From: Tychonema bourrellyi FEM_GT703
GTDB lineage: Bacteria > Cyanobacteriota > Cyanobacteriia > Cyanobacteriales > Microcoleaceae
DNA length: 34,084 bases
Assembly: GCF_002412335.2 (NCBI RefSeq)
Contig: NZ_NXIB02000070.1
Coordinates: forward strand, 1 to 34,084
Direction: 5' to 3'
The notes under the pieces are model-generated. The model had not been told where the DNA came from. It saw only the letters and a program-made list of their open reading frames with translations, and ran no database searches. Below are positions 16,557 through 23,353 of the stretch, one piece after another; positions within the stretch are counted from its first letter, which is position 1; every line of letters starts with the position of its first letter. Position numbers and translations under genes: made by a program.

Positions 16557-17919
16557 TCCCCAATTTCAAGCTTTGGGATGGCGTTTATTGCTATCTTACT
16601 TAACAGTGATGGTAGCTATTTTAGGGACTTCTGCTATTGCTATTTATGAATTATTTGCCAGCAGTCTGTATCAAGAATTAGACCAGCGATTGGAAGTTTT
16701 AGCTCAAGCAGCTTCTCACAGTTTAGTTGCGATCGAAAAGCAGCACCTTTCTGAACATCTAGAAAAGAAAGGCGATGAATCTGACAAACAAAGTGAACAG
16801 CGCAATGATTATTTTCAGATTGAACTCGATCGCGAAAAAGTAACGCGCCAGTTAGACAAAGACGGAGACTTAGACATTCCCTGGCAAAATCTGCGGGAAC
16901 CAGATCAATCTGTAGAATGGTTTAATGAAGCAGGTAAAATGTTAGGAAATTCCGGCAAGAGTTTACCACCTGTAATAATAAAATCGGGTTTCCAAACCAT
17001 ACAAAACGGGCAAATTCGGTCGGCGACAATTCCAGTTTATATTTCTTATAATGATAAAAAACAAGAATTAAAAGGTTATATTCGCACCAGCGAATCTACT
17101 AAAGAAGTCGAAGAAGTTCTCAGCAGACTCCGCTGGAATTTGGGTTATGGGAGTATTATTTTTCTGAGCTTGACTGCGGTTGGTGGTTTGTGGCTGACTA
17201 AGCAATCTCTCAAGCCAATTGAGGATAGTTTTCAGCAGTTAAAACAATTCACTGCTGATGCTTCCCACGAGTTGAGAAGTCCGCTGACGGCGATTAAAAC
17301 TTCAGTGGAGGTGATGCAGAGTCATCCTGAGAGAATTCATGCAGCCGATGTTAAGAAAATGGTGGCGATCGCCTCTGCTACTAAACAGATGACTCAGTTA
17401 GTTGAAGACTTACTTTTATTAACTAGAATGGATGCACCAGCAGCCATGATCGCCCGCGAGTGGATAGCGGTTCCGTTAGACGAACTATTAGAGGATTTGC
17501 TAGATTTGTGGGAACTGCAAGCTCAAGAAAAGCAAATTATTCTCAAGTCAAATTTAGCCATTGATACGTCTGTAATGGGAGATCCTGCACAGCTAACTCG
17601 TTTGTTTTCTAACTTGATTGGAAACGCAATTCATTACACACCAGCGGGCGGAATTGTGACTGTTTCTCTGAGCAGACAGAATCGATCGACAATTGTGAGT
17701 GTAGAGGATACTGGTATCGGCATTGCTCCAGAAGATGTCAAGTTAGTTTTCGACAGATTTTGGAGAGCCGATCGAGCGAGAAATCGCCGTGCAGGGGGTT
17801 TGGGGATGGGATTGGCGATCGCCCAAGCAATTGTCCAAAGCCACCGAGGAGAAATTAGCGTTACCAGTCAGCTAGGAGTAGGTAGCTGTTTTCAAGTAAA
17901 ATTCTCCTCAGTAGCTTAA
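16522..17919 (+). CDS. Membrane sensor histidine kinase
   Basis: A 465-residue kinase. TM1 is about 20-42 and TM2 about 206-226, bounding a periplasmic sensor of about 160 residues. The HisKA H-box ADASHELRSPLTAIKTSVEV carries H249. The N-box is NLIGNAIHYTP, G1 is VEDTGIGIAPED, the F-box is FDRFWRADRARNR, and G2 is GGLGMGLAIAQAIV. It phosphorylates the OmpR-type regulator it overlaps. The periplasmic loop is rich in acidic and His residues (HLSEHLEKKGDESD, LDKDGDLDIPW at 111-121). DKDGDLD resembles an EF-hand-type Asp loop, suggesting cation sensing; this is inference. The start ATG at 16522 gives the 35-bp overlap; a TTG at 16510 is possible. Confidence 0.92.
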   Translation: MAWVIGSTKTSNPQFQALGWRLLLSYLTVMVAILGTSAIAIYELFASSLYQELDQRLEVLAQAASHSLVAIEKQHLSEHLEKKGDESDKQSEQRNDYFQIELDREKVTRQLDKDGDLDIPWQNLREPDQSVEWFNEAGKMLGNSGKSLPPVIIKSGFQTIQNGQIRSATIPVYISYNDKKQELKGYIRTSESTKEVEEVLSRLRWNLGYGSIIFLSLTAVGGLWLTKQSLKPIEDSFQQLKQFTADASHELRSPLTAIKTSVEVMQSHPERIHAADVKKMVAIASATKQMTQLVEDLLLLTRMDAPAAMIAREWIAVPLDELLEDLLDLWELQAQEKQIILKSNLAIDTSVMGDPAQLTRLFSNLIGNAIHYTPAGGIVTVSLSRQNRSTIVSVEDTGIGIAPEDVKLVFDRFWRADRARNRRAGGLGMGLAIAQAIVQSHRGEISVTSQLGVGSCFQVKFSSVA

Positions 17920-17941
17920 GAGTTGATATTAATAGAAAACC

Positions 17942-18328
17942 TTAACTCTTCTTCCAAGATTCTCCTTTTTCACCGCTTTCTCCTTTTTCTCCCTCTTCTC
18001 CCTCTTCTCCACCTTCCCCGCCCTTGGAAGCTGTCATTGTGACATTACTATCTGTCAAGTAAAATTCAGAAGTAAAACTACTTTTTTTCCGGGGTTTTGG
18101 TTTTTTCCCTTCGCCGCTTTCTCCTTGTTCGCCACCACTGCTACTCATTAAGACGATCGGTTTAACCGGCTTGCTGTTGCTCATCGATGAATTAGCAGCA
18201 TTACTTAAAAGAGAAATAGGGGAAAATTGATTAACACTGCTATCATTCTGGGATGCGATCGCACTAGCAGCTACAGAGGTTAAAACGCAAGCTCCAATGC
18301 CGAGCCAAATCTTAGTTTTACTTTGCAT
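17942..18328 (-). CDS. Secreted collagen-like Gly-X-Y protein with TKIW leader
   Basis: A 128-residue protein. An N-terminal signal peptide (1-26, KTKIWLGIGACVLTSVAASA then IASQ) is followed by a Ser/Asn-rich spacer. Next come GGEQGESGEGKKPKPRKK (65-82) and a C-terminal run of Gly-Glu-X triplets at 107-124: GEE GEE GEK GES GEK GES. Apart from one leader Cys at residue 14 it has no cysteine. I do not recognise a named family. Its N-terminus (TKIWLGIG) matches that of the RTX protein at 19361 (TKIWTGVG), which also contains GESGESGES. Both genes have the same 21-bp element 47-48 bp upstream. It is convergent with the kinase gene (22 bp apart) and divergent from the dioxygenase. An acidic, Gly-rich extracellular chain suggests metal or matrix binding; this is inference. 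Confidence 0.72.
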   Translation of the reverse strand: MQSKTKIWLGIGACVLTSVAASAIASQNDSSVNQFSPISLLSNAANSSMSNSKPVKPIVLMSSSGGEQGESGEGKKPKPRKKSSFTSEFYLTDSNVTMTASKGGEGGEEGEEGEKGESGEKGESWKKS

Positions 18329-18375
18329 CTTTCAAAAATCCTTATTCTGGGTGATTACTGCTACTATCCCAGAAA

Positions 18376-18396
18376 AAAGTAAAGAACTCGGAAAGA
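18376..18396 (-). promoter_or_regulatory. 21-bp shared element upstream of the Gly-X-Y gene
   Basis: On the minus strand: TCTTTCCGAG immediately followed by TTCTTTACTTT. With the preceding T it forms an 11-bp-period direct repeat, TTCTTTCC / TTCTTTAC. It is identical in all 21 bases to 19292-19312. Its promoter-proximal end is 47 bp from the ATG at 18328. The geometry fits an OmpR-family binding site near -35. Confidence 0.72.
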
Positions 18397-18484
18397 ACCA
18401 AAAACATCTAAAAATTGTTTGCACAGACATTACCTTATTGCTGCTACAATGCGATTCCATTAGCAACCTGTAGGAGTGTCCCCA

Positions 18485-19156
18485 ATGATTATCTGTATGG
18501 CAAATATTCTGACTTCAGAGGAATTAGGATTAATTGTCGATCGCCTAAAAAATGCTGAATTTGTCGATGGGAAGTTAACAGCAGGTTGGTACGCCCAACA
18601 AGTAAAAAATAATGCTCAACTAAAAAATAATGCGGCTCCAACTCAGGAACTCAGAAATTTAGTCAATCAAGCACTAAAACGCAATTCTTTATTCCAAATA
18701 GCGGCGCGCCCTAAAGCAATTCGTCCCATTATGTTTAGTCGCTATCAGGGAGGAATGTACTACGGGACACATATTGATAATGCGATTATGGGAGATGAAG
18801 AACTAATGCGATCGGATTTGTCTCTCACTCTATTTCTCAGTGATCCTGCCACTTATACGGGCGGGGAATTAGTGATTGAAAGCGCCCAAGGCGAACAAGC
18901 TTTTAAACTTGATGCTGGTTCAATGGTTGTTTATCCTACTACAACTTTACACCGGGTGGAACCTGTAACGGAAGGTGAAAGACTAGCGGCGGTGACTTGG
19001 GTGCAGAGTTTAGTTCGGGATGCTCATAATCGAGAAATTCTCTTTGATTTGGATACGGTTCGCGATACCCTTTTTCAGAAGTCTGGAAAGACAGCGGAGT
19101 TTGACTTGCTATCAAAAAGCATTGCTAATTTGCTGCGAAAATGGGCTGATGTTTAG
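18485..19156 (+). CDS. PKHD-type (PiuC-like) Fe(II)/2-oxoglutarate dioxygenase
   Basis: A 223-residue prolyl-4-hydroxylase-superfamily enzyme resembling PiuC. It begins ANILTSEELGLIV and has the iron triad H96-x-D98 (YYGTHIDNAIMG) and H156 (TTTLHRVEPV), with R166 (GERLAAVTWVQS) for 2-oxoglutarate. The strand motif SLTLFLSDPATYTGGELVI is typical of the family. It would hydroxylate a peptide or small molecule with Fe2+, 2-oxoglutarate and O2. In gammaproteobacteria piuC sits with iron-siderophore uptake genes, but no TonB receptor is here. The start ATG at 18485 follows AGGAG at 18472-18476. It is flanked by the two TKIW-leader repeat proteins, which are its most obvious candidate substrates. 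No orthologue name is certain. Confidence 0.9.
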   Translation: MIICMANILTSEELGLIVDRLKNAEFVDGKLTAGWYAQQVKNNAQLKNNAAPTQELRNLVNQALKRNSLFQIAARPKAIRPIMFSRYQGGMYYGTHIDNAIMGDEELMRSDLSLTLFLSDPATYTGGELVIESAQGEQAFKLDAGSMVVYPTTTLHRVEPVTEGERLAAVTWVQSLVRDAHNREILFDLDTVRDTLFQKSGKTAEFDLLSKSIANLLRKWADV

Positions 19157-19190
19157 GTTGAGCAGGACTTACGCAAGAGACTAAGGGATT

Positions 19191-19213
19191 GGGGCAACCA
19201 CGGGGATTGCCCC
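19191..19213. repeat. GGGGCAA-TTGCCCC hairpin
   Basis: GGGGCAACCACGGGGATTGC plus CCC folds with a 7-bp stem, 34 bp after the dioxygenase stop. It is related in reverse complement to the 23227-23293 repeat. It could end the dioxygenase transcript, but there is no T run. Confidence 0.55.
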
Positions 19214-19291
19214 TAGATTAACACGAGATATAGATGTCGTGCATCCAGAACTATTGAGGAGGTTTTGGAAGCGGATGAAATAAATTTTAGG

Positions 19292-19312
19292 TCTTTCCGA
19301 GTTCTTTACTTT
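19292..19312 (+). promoter_or_regulatory. 21-bp shared element upstream of the RTX repeat gene
   Basis: TCTTTCCGAG followed by TTCTTTACTTT, a 21/21 match to the element at 18376-18396 and in the same orientation relative to its gene. It ends 48 bp before the ATG at 19361 (47 bp for the other gene). It is probably an operator or activator site. Confidence 0.72.
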
Positions 19313-19360
19313 GTTTTGTCACAGTAATTGTAGATGACTTAAACAACGAGGATCTAACAG

Positions 19361-20275
19361 ATGAGCAACCAAACTAAAATTTGGACAGGCGTGGGACAGT
19401 CTTATGTGACACAAGACAATTCTATCGATGTCGATCGAACATCATCGGAGAGATACCAACTCTCAATTGGCGAAAGTGGCGAAAGTGGCGAAAGTGGGAA
19501 CAGCAATTCTGGGTACGAAAGTGGCGATGACAGTCGTTACAACATTGGTAGCAGCAATTCTGGCTACGAAAGTGGCGATGACAGCCGTTACGAAAATGGC
19601 AACGGCTATTCTGAGTACCAAAATGGCAACGGCTATTCTGAGTACCAAAATGGCAACGGCTATTCTGAGTACCGAAATGGTAACAGCAATTCTGGGTACA
19701 TAAGTAGTAGCAGCAATGATGGATACCAAAGTGGTTATCAAAACGGCACTTCAGGGAGTGTGAGTAATTATGGATACGAAAGCGGCGGCTATTTCTACGA
19801 GAATGAAATTAAAGGTACAGATAGTGATGACAACTTGACAGGAATTCTTGGCAATAATATTGCTTTAAAAGGAAGCAAGGGCAATGATATTCTGACTGGC
19901 AGCAATGGCAATGATAAACTAGAAGGCGGCAAGGGTTTTGACACACTTAGCGGCGGTGCAGGAAATGATATCCTTGATGGAGGGAAGGGTAAAGATATTC
20001 TGACCGGCGGCATGGGTTTGGATTTATTTGAGCTGGAAGGGCGAGGGGCTGCAAATACTCTCGATATCGCTGATATCATCACGGACTTTCAAAAAGGCGC
20101 AGACATACTGAAGCTCAAAGATGGCTTAGGATTTGCTAACATTAATATCACTCAAGGAACTGGAATTTATGCTAGCGATACTCTGTTAAGGATAGCAGGC
20201 ACTGGTCAATATTTGGCAGTGTTGAAAGGAGTTAATGCTGGAAATCTTAACGCGACTGATTTTACTTTTTCATAA
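19361..20275 (+). CDS. RTX calcium-binding protein with Tyr/Asn/Gly/Ser-rich tandem repeats and TKIW leader
   Basis: A 304-residue protein. Residues 1-12 are MSNQTKIWTGVG. Residues 36-145 are low-complexity: IGESGESGESGNS, two copies of SNSGYESGDDSRY, three perfect QNGNGYSEY nonapeptides (27-bp DNA repeats) and more SGY units. Residues 150-225 hold RTX nonapeptides (GSKGNDILTG, GGAGNDILDG, GGKGKDILTG, GMGLDLFEL) that bind Ca2+ in a beta-roll. The C-terminal 75 residues (ADIITDFQKGADILKLKDGL ...LNATDFTFS) match the usual end of cyanobacterial RTX proteins and carry the probable type I secretion signal. There is no N-terminal signal peptide. The spacing to the 21-bp upstream element matches that of the Gly-X-Y gene. 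It is likely secreted; the role is unknown. Confidence 0.83.
   Translation: MSNQTKIWTGVGQSYVTQDNSIDVDRTSSERYQLSIGESGESGESGNSNSGYESGDDSRYNIGSSNSGYESGDDSRYENGNGYSEYQNGNGYSEYQNGNGYSEYRNGNSNSGYISSSSNDGYQSGYQNGTSGSVSNYGYESGGYFYENEIKGTDSDDNLTGILGNNIALKGSKGNDILTGSNGNDKLEGGKGFDTLSGGAGNDILDGGKGKDILTGGMGLDLFELEGRGAANTLDIADIITDFQKGADILKLKDGLGFANINITQGTGIYASDTLLRIAGTGQYLAVLKGVNAGNLNATDFTFS
19593..19673. repeat. 27-bp perfect tandem repeat, three copies, coding
   Basis: The unit begins AAAATGGCAACGG and ends CTGAGTACC. Copies at 19593-19619, 19620-19646 and 19647-19673 are identical and encode (Q/E)NGNGYSEY. They are likely variable in copy number between strains. Confidence 0.9.
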
Positions 20276-20324
20276 TTGTATAGCAACTGCCCAAGTGGTT
20301 AAGGCATTTATGCTCTTGTTCCAT

Positions 20325-20366
20325 GAGCGGAGTCGAAGGGTCGAAATGCCCACTTCGACTACGCTC
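20325..20366. repeat. GAGCGGAGTCGAAG / CTTCGACTACGCTC inverted repeat
   Basis: 14-bp arms with one or two mismatches around GGTCGAAATGCCCA. This is the CTTCGACTACGCTC-type palindrome common in filamentous cyanobacteria. It lies in the 178-bp gap between the RTX and PepSY genes and may end the RTX transcript. Confidence 0.7.
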
Positions 20367-20453
20367 TGTTACCGGAAGTATCCTAACCATCTTGGCGGTT
20401 TCTATATCTGATTTGTCAACAACAAAACATCTAACAAATAGGAGAATAAATAG

Positions 20454-21038
20454 ATGGCTAGCATTAATTTTCGCAAACTTCACCGCCAAGTTGCACCGAT
20501 TATTTTCATCCCTTTACTATTGAGTGCATTAACTGGTGTTGCCTATCGGCTGGGAGAAGATTGGTTTGGCATAGAAGGTGATGCTGCCGAGATTTTCATG
20601 GTGATTCACCAAGGAAGCTATCTCGGAAAGGAACTCAGACCATTTTATGTGCTGTTGCTGGCTTTGGGAGTGATTGGGCTGATAGTCACTGGTTTGACGA
20701 TGACCAAATTTTTTGGTGGCGCACGCCCTGAAAGACCAGGTGCTAAACTTGATTTTCGTAAGGTTCACCGTATTGCTGCACCGATTATTTTATTGCCTTT
20801 AACAGTCAGTACGGTGACAGGTGTAATCTACCGAGTTGGCAGAAGCTGGTTTAAGATGCCGAAAGAGGTAGGAGAAGTTTTTTTGAATATCCACCAAGGA
20901 GAATATTTGGGAGATTTTTTGATGCCAATCTATGTGTTTTTGGTCGGTTTGGGTGTGATTTTTCTGCTGGTAACAGGAATCAATATGACTGGTATTTTTC
21001 GGAAACGTCGCCCGCAAACAACAGAGGAAGATAGCTAA
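20454..21038 (+). CDS. PepSY-associated membrane protein, internally duplicated
   Basis: A 194-residue integral membrane protein made of two homologous halves. Each half is F-R-K-(L/V)-H-R, a hydrophobic helix, LTGV-x-YR(L/V)G-x-x-W, an amphipathic stretch ending IHQG-x-YLG, and a second helix ending VTG-x-x-MT. This gives four membrane helices (about 12-32, 62-82, 107-127, 155-177). Conserved His residues are H10/H52 and H105/H147, with identical 42-residue spacing. It belongs with PepSY-TM proteins such as PiuB-type putative iron reductases. Heme or metal binding through the His pairs is inference. TAGGAG at 20438-20443 precedes the ATG by 10 bp. It follows the PiuC-like and RTX genes on the same strand. 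Confidence 0.82.
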   Translation: MASINFRKLHRQVAPIIFIPLLLSALTGVAYRLGEDWFGIEGDAAEIFMVIHQGSYLGKELRPFYVLLLALGVIGLIVTGLTMTKFFGGARPERPGAKLDFRKVHRIAAPIILLPLTVSTVTGVIYRVGRSWFKMPKEVGEVFLNIHQGEYLGDFLMPIYVFLVGLGVIFLLVTGINMTGIFRKRRPQTTEEDS

Positions 21039-21064
21039 TAGACATCTCCCAAAAAGCCTCTGAA

Positions 21065-21113
21065 GAACAGGCAGGATGCCTGTTCCACAATAATTATGGG
21101 AGATCTCTAATAG
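21065..21113. repeat. GAACAGGCA-TGCCTGTTC hairpin repeat, copy 2
   Basis: A perfect 9-bp stem with GGA loop, followed by CACAATAATTATGGGAGA and CTAATAGAT. It is related to 13562-13607. Located 27 bp after the PepSY gene, so it may also help end that transcript. Confidence 0.7.
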
Positions 21114-21226
21114 ATTTGTTTTTCGGGGATAACTGATGAATATCGTGGTTTGAATCCTCTCTACAATTGCATCTTTTTTTGGGGACTGGTATACAATAAT
21201 TCTCTGGCCGCTGACCTTTAATTAAG

Positions 21227-22474
21227 ATGAAAAATAGAAGTATTGAAACGGCAAAATCAAGTCTAAAGTCAAAAAATGTATGGGAAAGTCGGCTACAAGG
21301 AAGCCGCACCAGTGCATTTCTCAGTGAAGTATTAAGTAACAGCGGCCATTTTTTAATTCTGAAGAGTTTATCAGACTTGATATTAGCTGGTTTGTTTAAA
21401 TTTATCACAGATCCAACTGAATATTTACTGATAGTAGCAATGCTTGTTCAGGCTTGGTATCTGTCGAACTCGAAATGCCACCGTTTTTGGGGAAACCTGA
21501 TCTGCGTTGGTATCTATACGCTGATTGATGTGCCGATTGACGGGCTAGATTTTTTCCAAAATCCTACTCACGTTGTCTTTTGGTTATTTTCTTTGATGAT
21601 TGCTATTTTGCAAGGATTGCGATTCCATTGGGCTAAGGGTATTGATGATTGGCTGATTCCACTGGAAAGTTTGGTAAGGGCTCTGATGGTGGTAGCTTTT
21701 TATGTTGTGATTGGGATTAAGTCTCAATATTTAATTGCTAATTTAGAATTGATAGTGACATTTTCGCGGACGGCAACGCACTGGTTTCTTACTTGGAGTA
21801 TGGTGTTTATCGGTTTGCTTTTGGGGTTGCAGTCGGTACAGATTTTCAAACAAAGAAAGCAGCTACAAAAAACAGCTCAACTACTGGGAAACATGGCAGA
21901 ATGGGGTATGGGGAGTCATGTAGTAGACACAGCGCTTAATAATCCAGCAGGTTTGGCTTTTCAAAAGTGCGATCGCACGATTTTATTTATGGATATTCGC
22001 GGTTTTACAAGTTGGTGCGAAAAAACTTCCCCTGAGACAGTTGCAGCGGTTCTCAATGAATATTACCGTTGTGTTGAACCAGCCGCCGCCAAGTTTCAGC
22101 CTTTAAGAATAACTTTTACAGGCGATGAAATTATGGCGATTTATGCTACGCCACAGCAGGGAATTGCTGCGGCTAAATCTATGAGTAAAGCTGCTTTAGA
22201 AATGCTTGAATTATATGGAATTGGTGCGGGATGCGGGGTGCATTGCGGGAGCGTTATTGAAGGGCTATTTGGTGGTGAAGATGTTCGGACTTATACGGTA
22301 ATTGGTGATGTTGTCAATACAGCAAAACGCTTAGAAAGTGCCACGCCTGGTGGTGCGATTACTATTTCTGATGCTGTTTATCAAAGGATGTCACAAAATC
22401 TAAGGGTGGAACCTTGCGAACCGATCGCGGCTAAAGGTAAAACAGCAGCTTTAATTGCATGGCGGTTAATATAG
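21227..22474 (+). CDS. Class III adenylate/guanylate cyclase with membrane N-terminus
   Basis: A 415-residue protein. The N-terminal about 200 residues contain five or six hydrophobic segments (about 40-60, 65-80, 90-105, 115-133, 150-172, 185-203). The C-terminal class III catalytic domain has metal-binding D256 in LFMDIRGFTSW and D300 in FTGDEIMAIYA. It then has IGDVVNTAKRLE, with N364 and R368 for transition-state contacts. It would make cAMP (or cGMP) from the triphosphate and PPi, and act as a homodimer. The residue aligned with the adenine-selecting Lys appears to be T296 (RITFTGD), and the partner Asp position is T357, so base specificity is uncertain. The start ATG at 21227 is plausible, but I see no strong Shine-Dalgarno. 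The gene stands alone. Confidence 0.88.
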   Translation: MKNRSIETAKSSLKSKNVWESRLQGSRTSAFLSEVLSNSGHFLILKSLSDLILAGLFKFITDPTEYLLIVAMLVQAWYLSNSKCHRFWGNLICVGIYTLIDVPIDGLDFFQNPTHVVFWLFSLMIAILQGLRFHWAKGIDDWLIPLESLVRALMVVAFYVVIGIKSQYLIANLELIVTFSRTATHWFLTWSMVFIGLLLGLQSVQIFKQRKQLQKTAQLLGNMAEWGMGSHVVDTALNNPAGLAFQKCDRTILFMDIRGFTSWCEKTSPETVAAVLNEYYRCVEPAAAKFQPLRITFTGDEIMAIYATPQQGIAAAKSMSKAALEMLELYGIGAGCGVHCGSVIEGLFGGEDVRTYTVIGDVVNTAKRLESATPGGAITISDAVYQRMSQNLRVEPCEPIAAKGKTAALIAWRLI

Positions 22475-22502
22475 CTAGCCGTCAGGCATGATGAATTTAA
22501 TA

Positions 22503-23108
22503 TTATTGGTTTTTCCTGCCATCGGGCATGGTAGTTCCTCCCATACTTGCTCGATCGAGACTAGCACCATCCATGTTCGCATTGCGGAGATTCGTATTAG
22601 AAAGGTTGGCATCTCTCAAGTCAGCAAAGCGCAAGTCAGCACCGTCTAAATTAGTATTTGTTAAATTAGCTTTCCTGAAATTAGTATTGCTGATTCTGGC
22701 TCCTATTAAAACTGAGCCGCTTAAGTCGGTGCGTGCTAGGTTCGTGTTGACAAAATCTGCTATCTCGAAAGTACCTCCGCTGAGGTTGGCATCTGATAAG
22801 TCTGCTCCGGTAACGATCGGATTTTTTAAGGTGAGGTTAACTAATTTTACACCTCGGAGGTCGCAGCGGATGCAGCTTTTAGTTAGGAGAAGGGTTTCGA
22901 CGTTGGCGTTGATTTGGTCAATTTCCTGTTGGGACACTTTTTCGGCAAATTCGGGGGAGACGTAGCCGAGGTTTTTGGGGTCGTCTTTTTTGGGTGGTTG
23001 GGGAGTTTTTGGTTGGCCGATCGCACTTAGAGACAGTCCCACATGAGATAATTCTGGAGTTACTGCAAAAGTTAGTAGCGCGATCGACAATATTGTGATT
23101 TTTTTCAT
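22503..23108 (-). CDS. Secreted pentapeptide-repeat protein
   Basis: A 201-residue protein with a signal peptide (1 to about 30, MKKITILSIALLTFAVTP...). A Pro/Lys-rich linker and a conserved segment LLLTKSCIRCDLRGVKLVNL follow, with a CxxC. About 18 consecutive A(D/N)LXX-type pentapeptides run from residue 83 to 190 (GADLSDANLSGG, KANLTNTNLDGADLRFADLR, DANLSNTNLRNANMDG). These form a right-handed quadrilateral beta-helix. Such proteins are numerous in cyanobacteria and locate to periplasm or thylakoid lumen; their function is mostly unknown. It converges on the cyclase gene with 28 bp between stops. Confidence 0.88.
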   Translation of the reverse strand: MKKITILSIALLTFAVTPELSHVGLSLSAIGQPKTPQPPKKDDPKNLGYVSPEFAEKVSQQEIDQINANVETLLLTKSCIRCDLRGVKLVNLTLKNPIVTGADLSDANLSGGTFEIADFVNTNLARTDLSGSVLIGARISNTNFRKANLTNTNLDGADLRFADLRDANLSNTNLRNANMDGASLDRASMGGTTMPDGRKNQ

Positions 23109-23129
23109 AGATAAATAACTTTTTGTTTA

Positions 23130-23222
23130 TAAGCTGTTACGCATTTAAAACAGTATTGTAGGGTGCGTCAGCCCGCAGCGTTTCCCTTAGCCTTTGGGGC
23201 GATCGAGCTGACGCACCCTACA
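23130..23222. mobile_element. TGTAGGGTGCGTCAG palindromic element, copy 2
   Basis: Begins TAAGCTGTTACGCATTTAAA, then TGTAGGGTGCGTCAGC...GCTGACGCACCCTACA. The right outer arm is missing or replaced by the next repeat. It lies 22 bp upstream of the pentapeptide gene start, so it could affect that gene's promoter. Confidence 0.75.
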
Positions 23223-23226
23223 GGCT

Positions 23227-23293
23227 TGTAGGGGCAAACCCCCCGTGGTTGCCCCGCTTATGCTGGGGTAGGCACGGGGGCACTACCCCTACA
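23227..23293. repeat. TGTAGGGGCA...CACTACCCCTACA inverted repeat
   Basis: G/C-run palindrome adjoining the preceding element. The inner part GGGGCAAACCCCCCGTGGTT GCCCC matches the reverse complement of 19191-19213. This is a dispersed non-coding repeat. Confidence 0.65.
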
Positions 23294-23353
23294 AATCCTC
23301 ACGAATGATTTAGGATTGCTATATTATCATATGCGATCGCAAATAATCAACCT

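Noticed and set aside
19463-19741. Minus- and alternative-frame reading through the RTX repeat region
   Set aside because: Repetitive DNA keeps all frames open; the plus frame at 19361 has clear RTX motifs and the others are monotonous shadows.
19361-20275. RiPP precursor interpretation of the QNGNGYSEY repeats
   Set aside because: The protein has RTX nonapeptides and a typical RTX C-terminus, and no RiPP maturase, protease or lanthipeptide-type enzyme is nearby apart from the dioxygenase.
20281-20345. tRNA-like D-arm (CCCAAGTGGTTAAGGCA)
   Set aside because: No acceptor, anticodon or T-arm pairing can be completed; the downstream part belongs to a dispersed palindrome.
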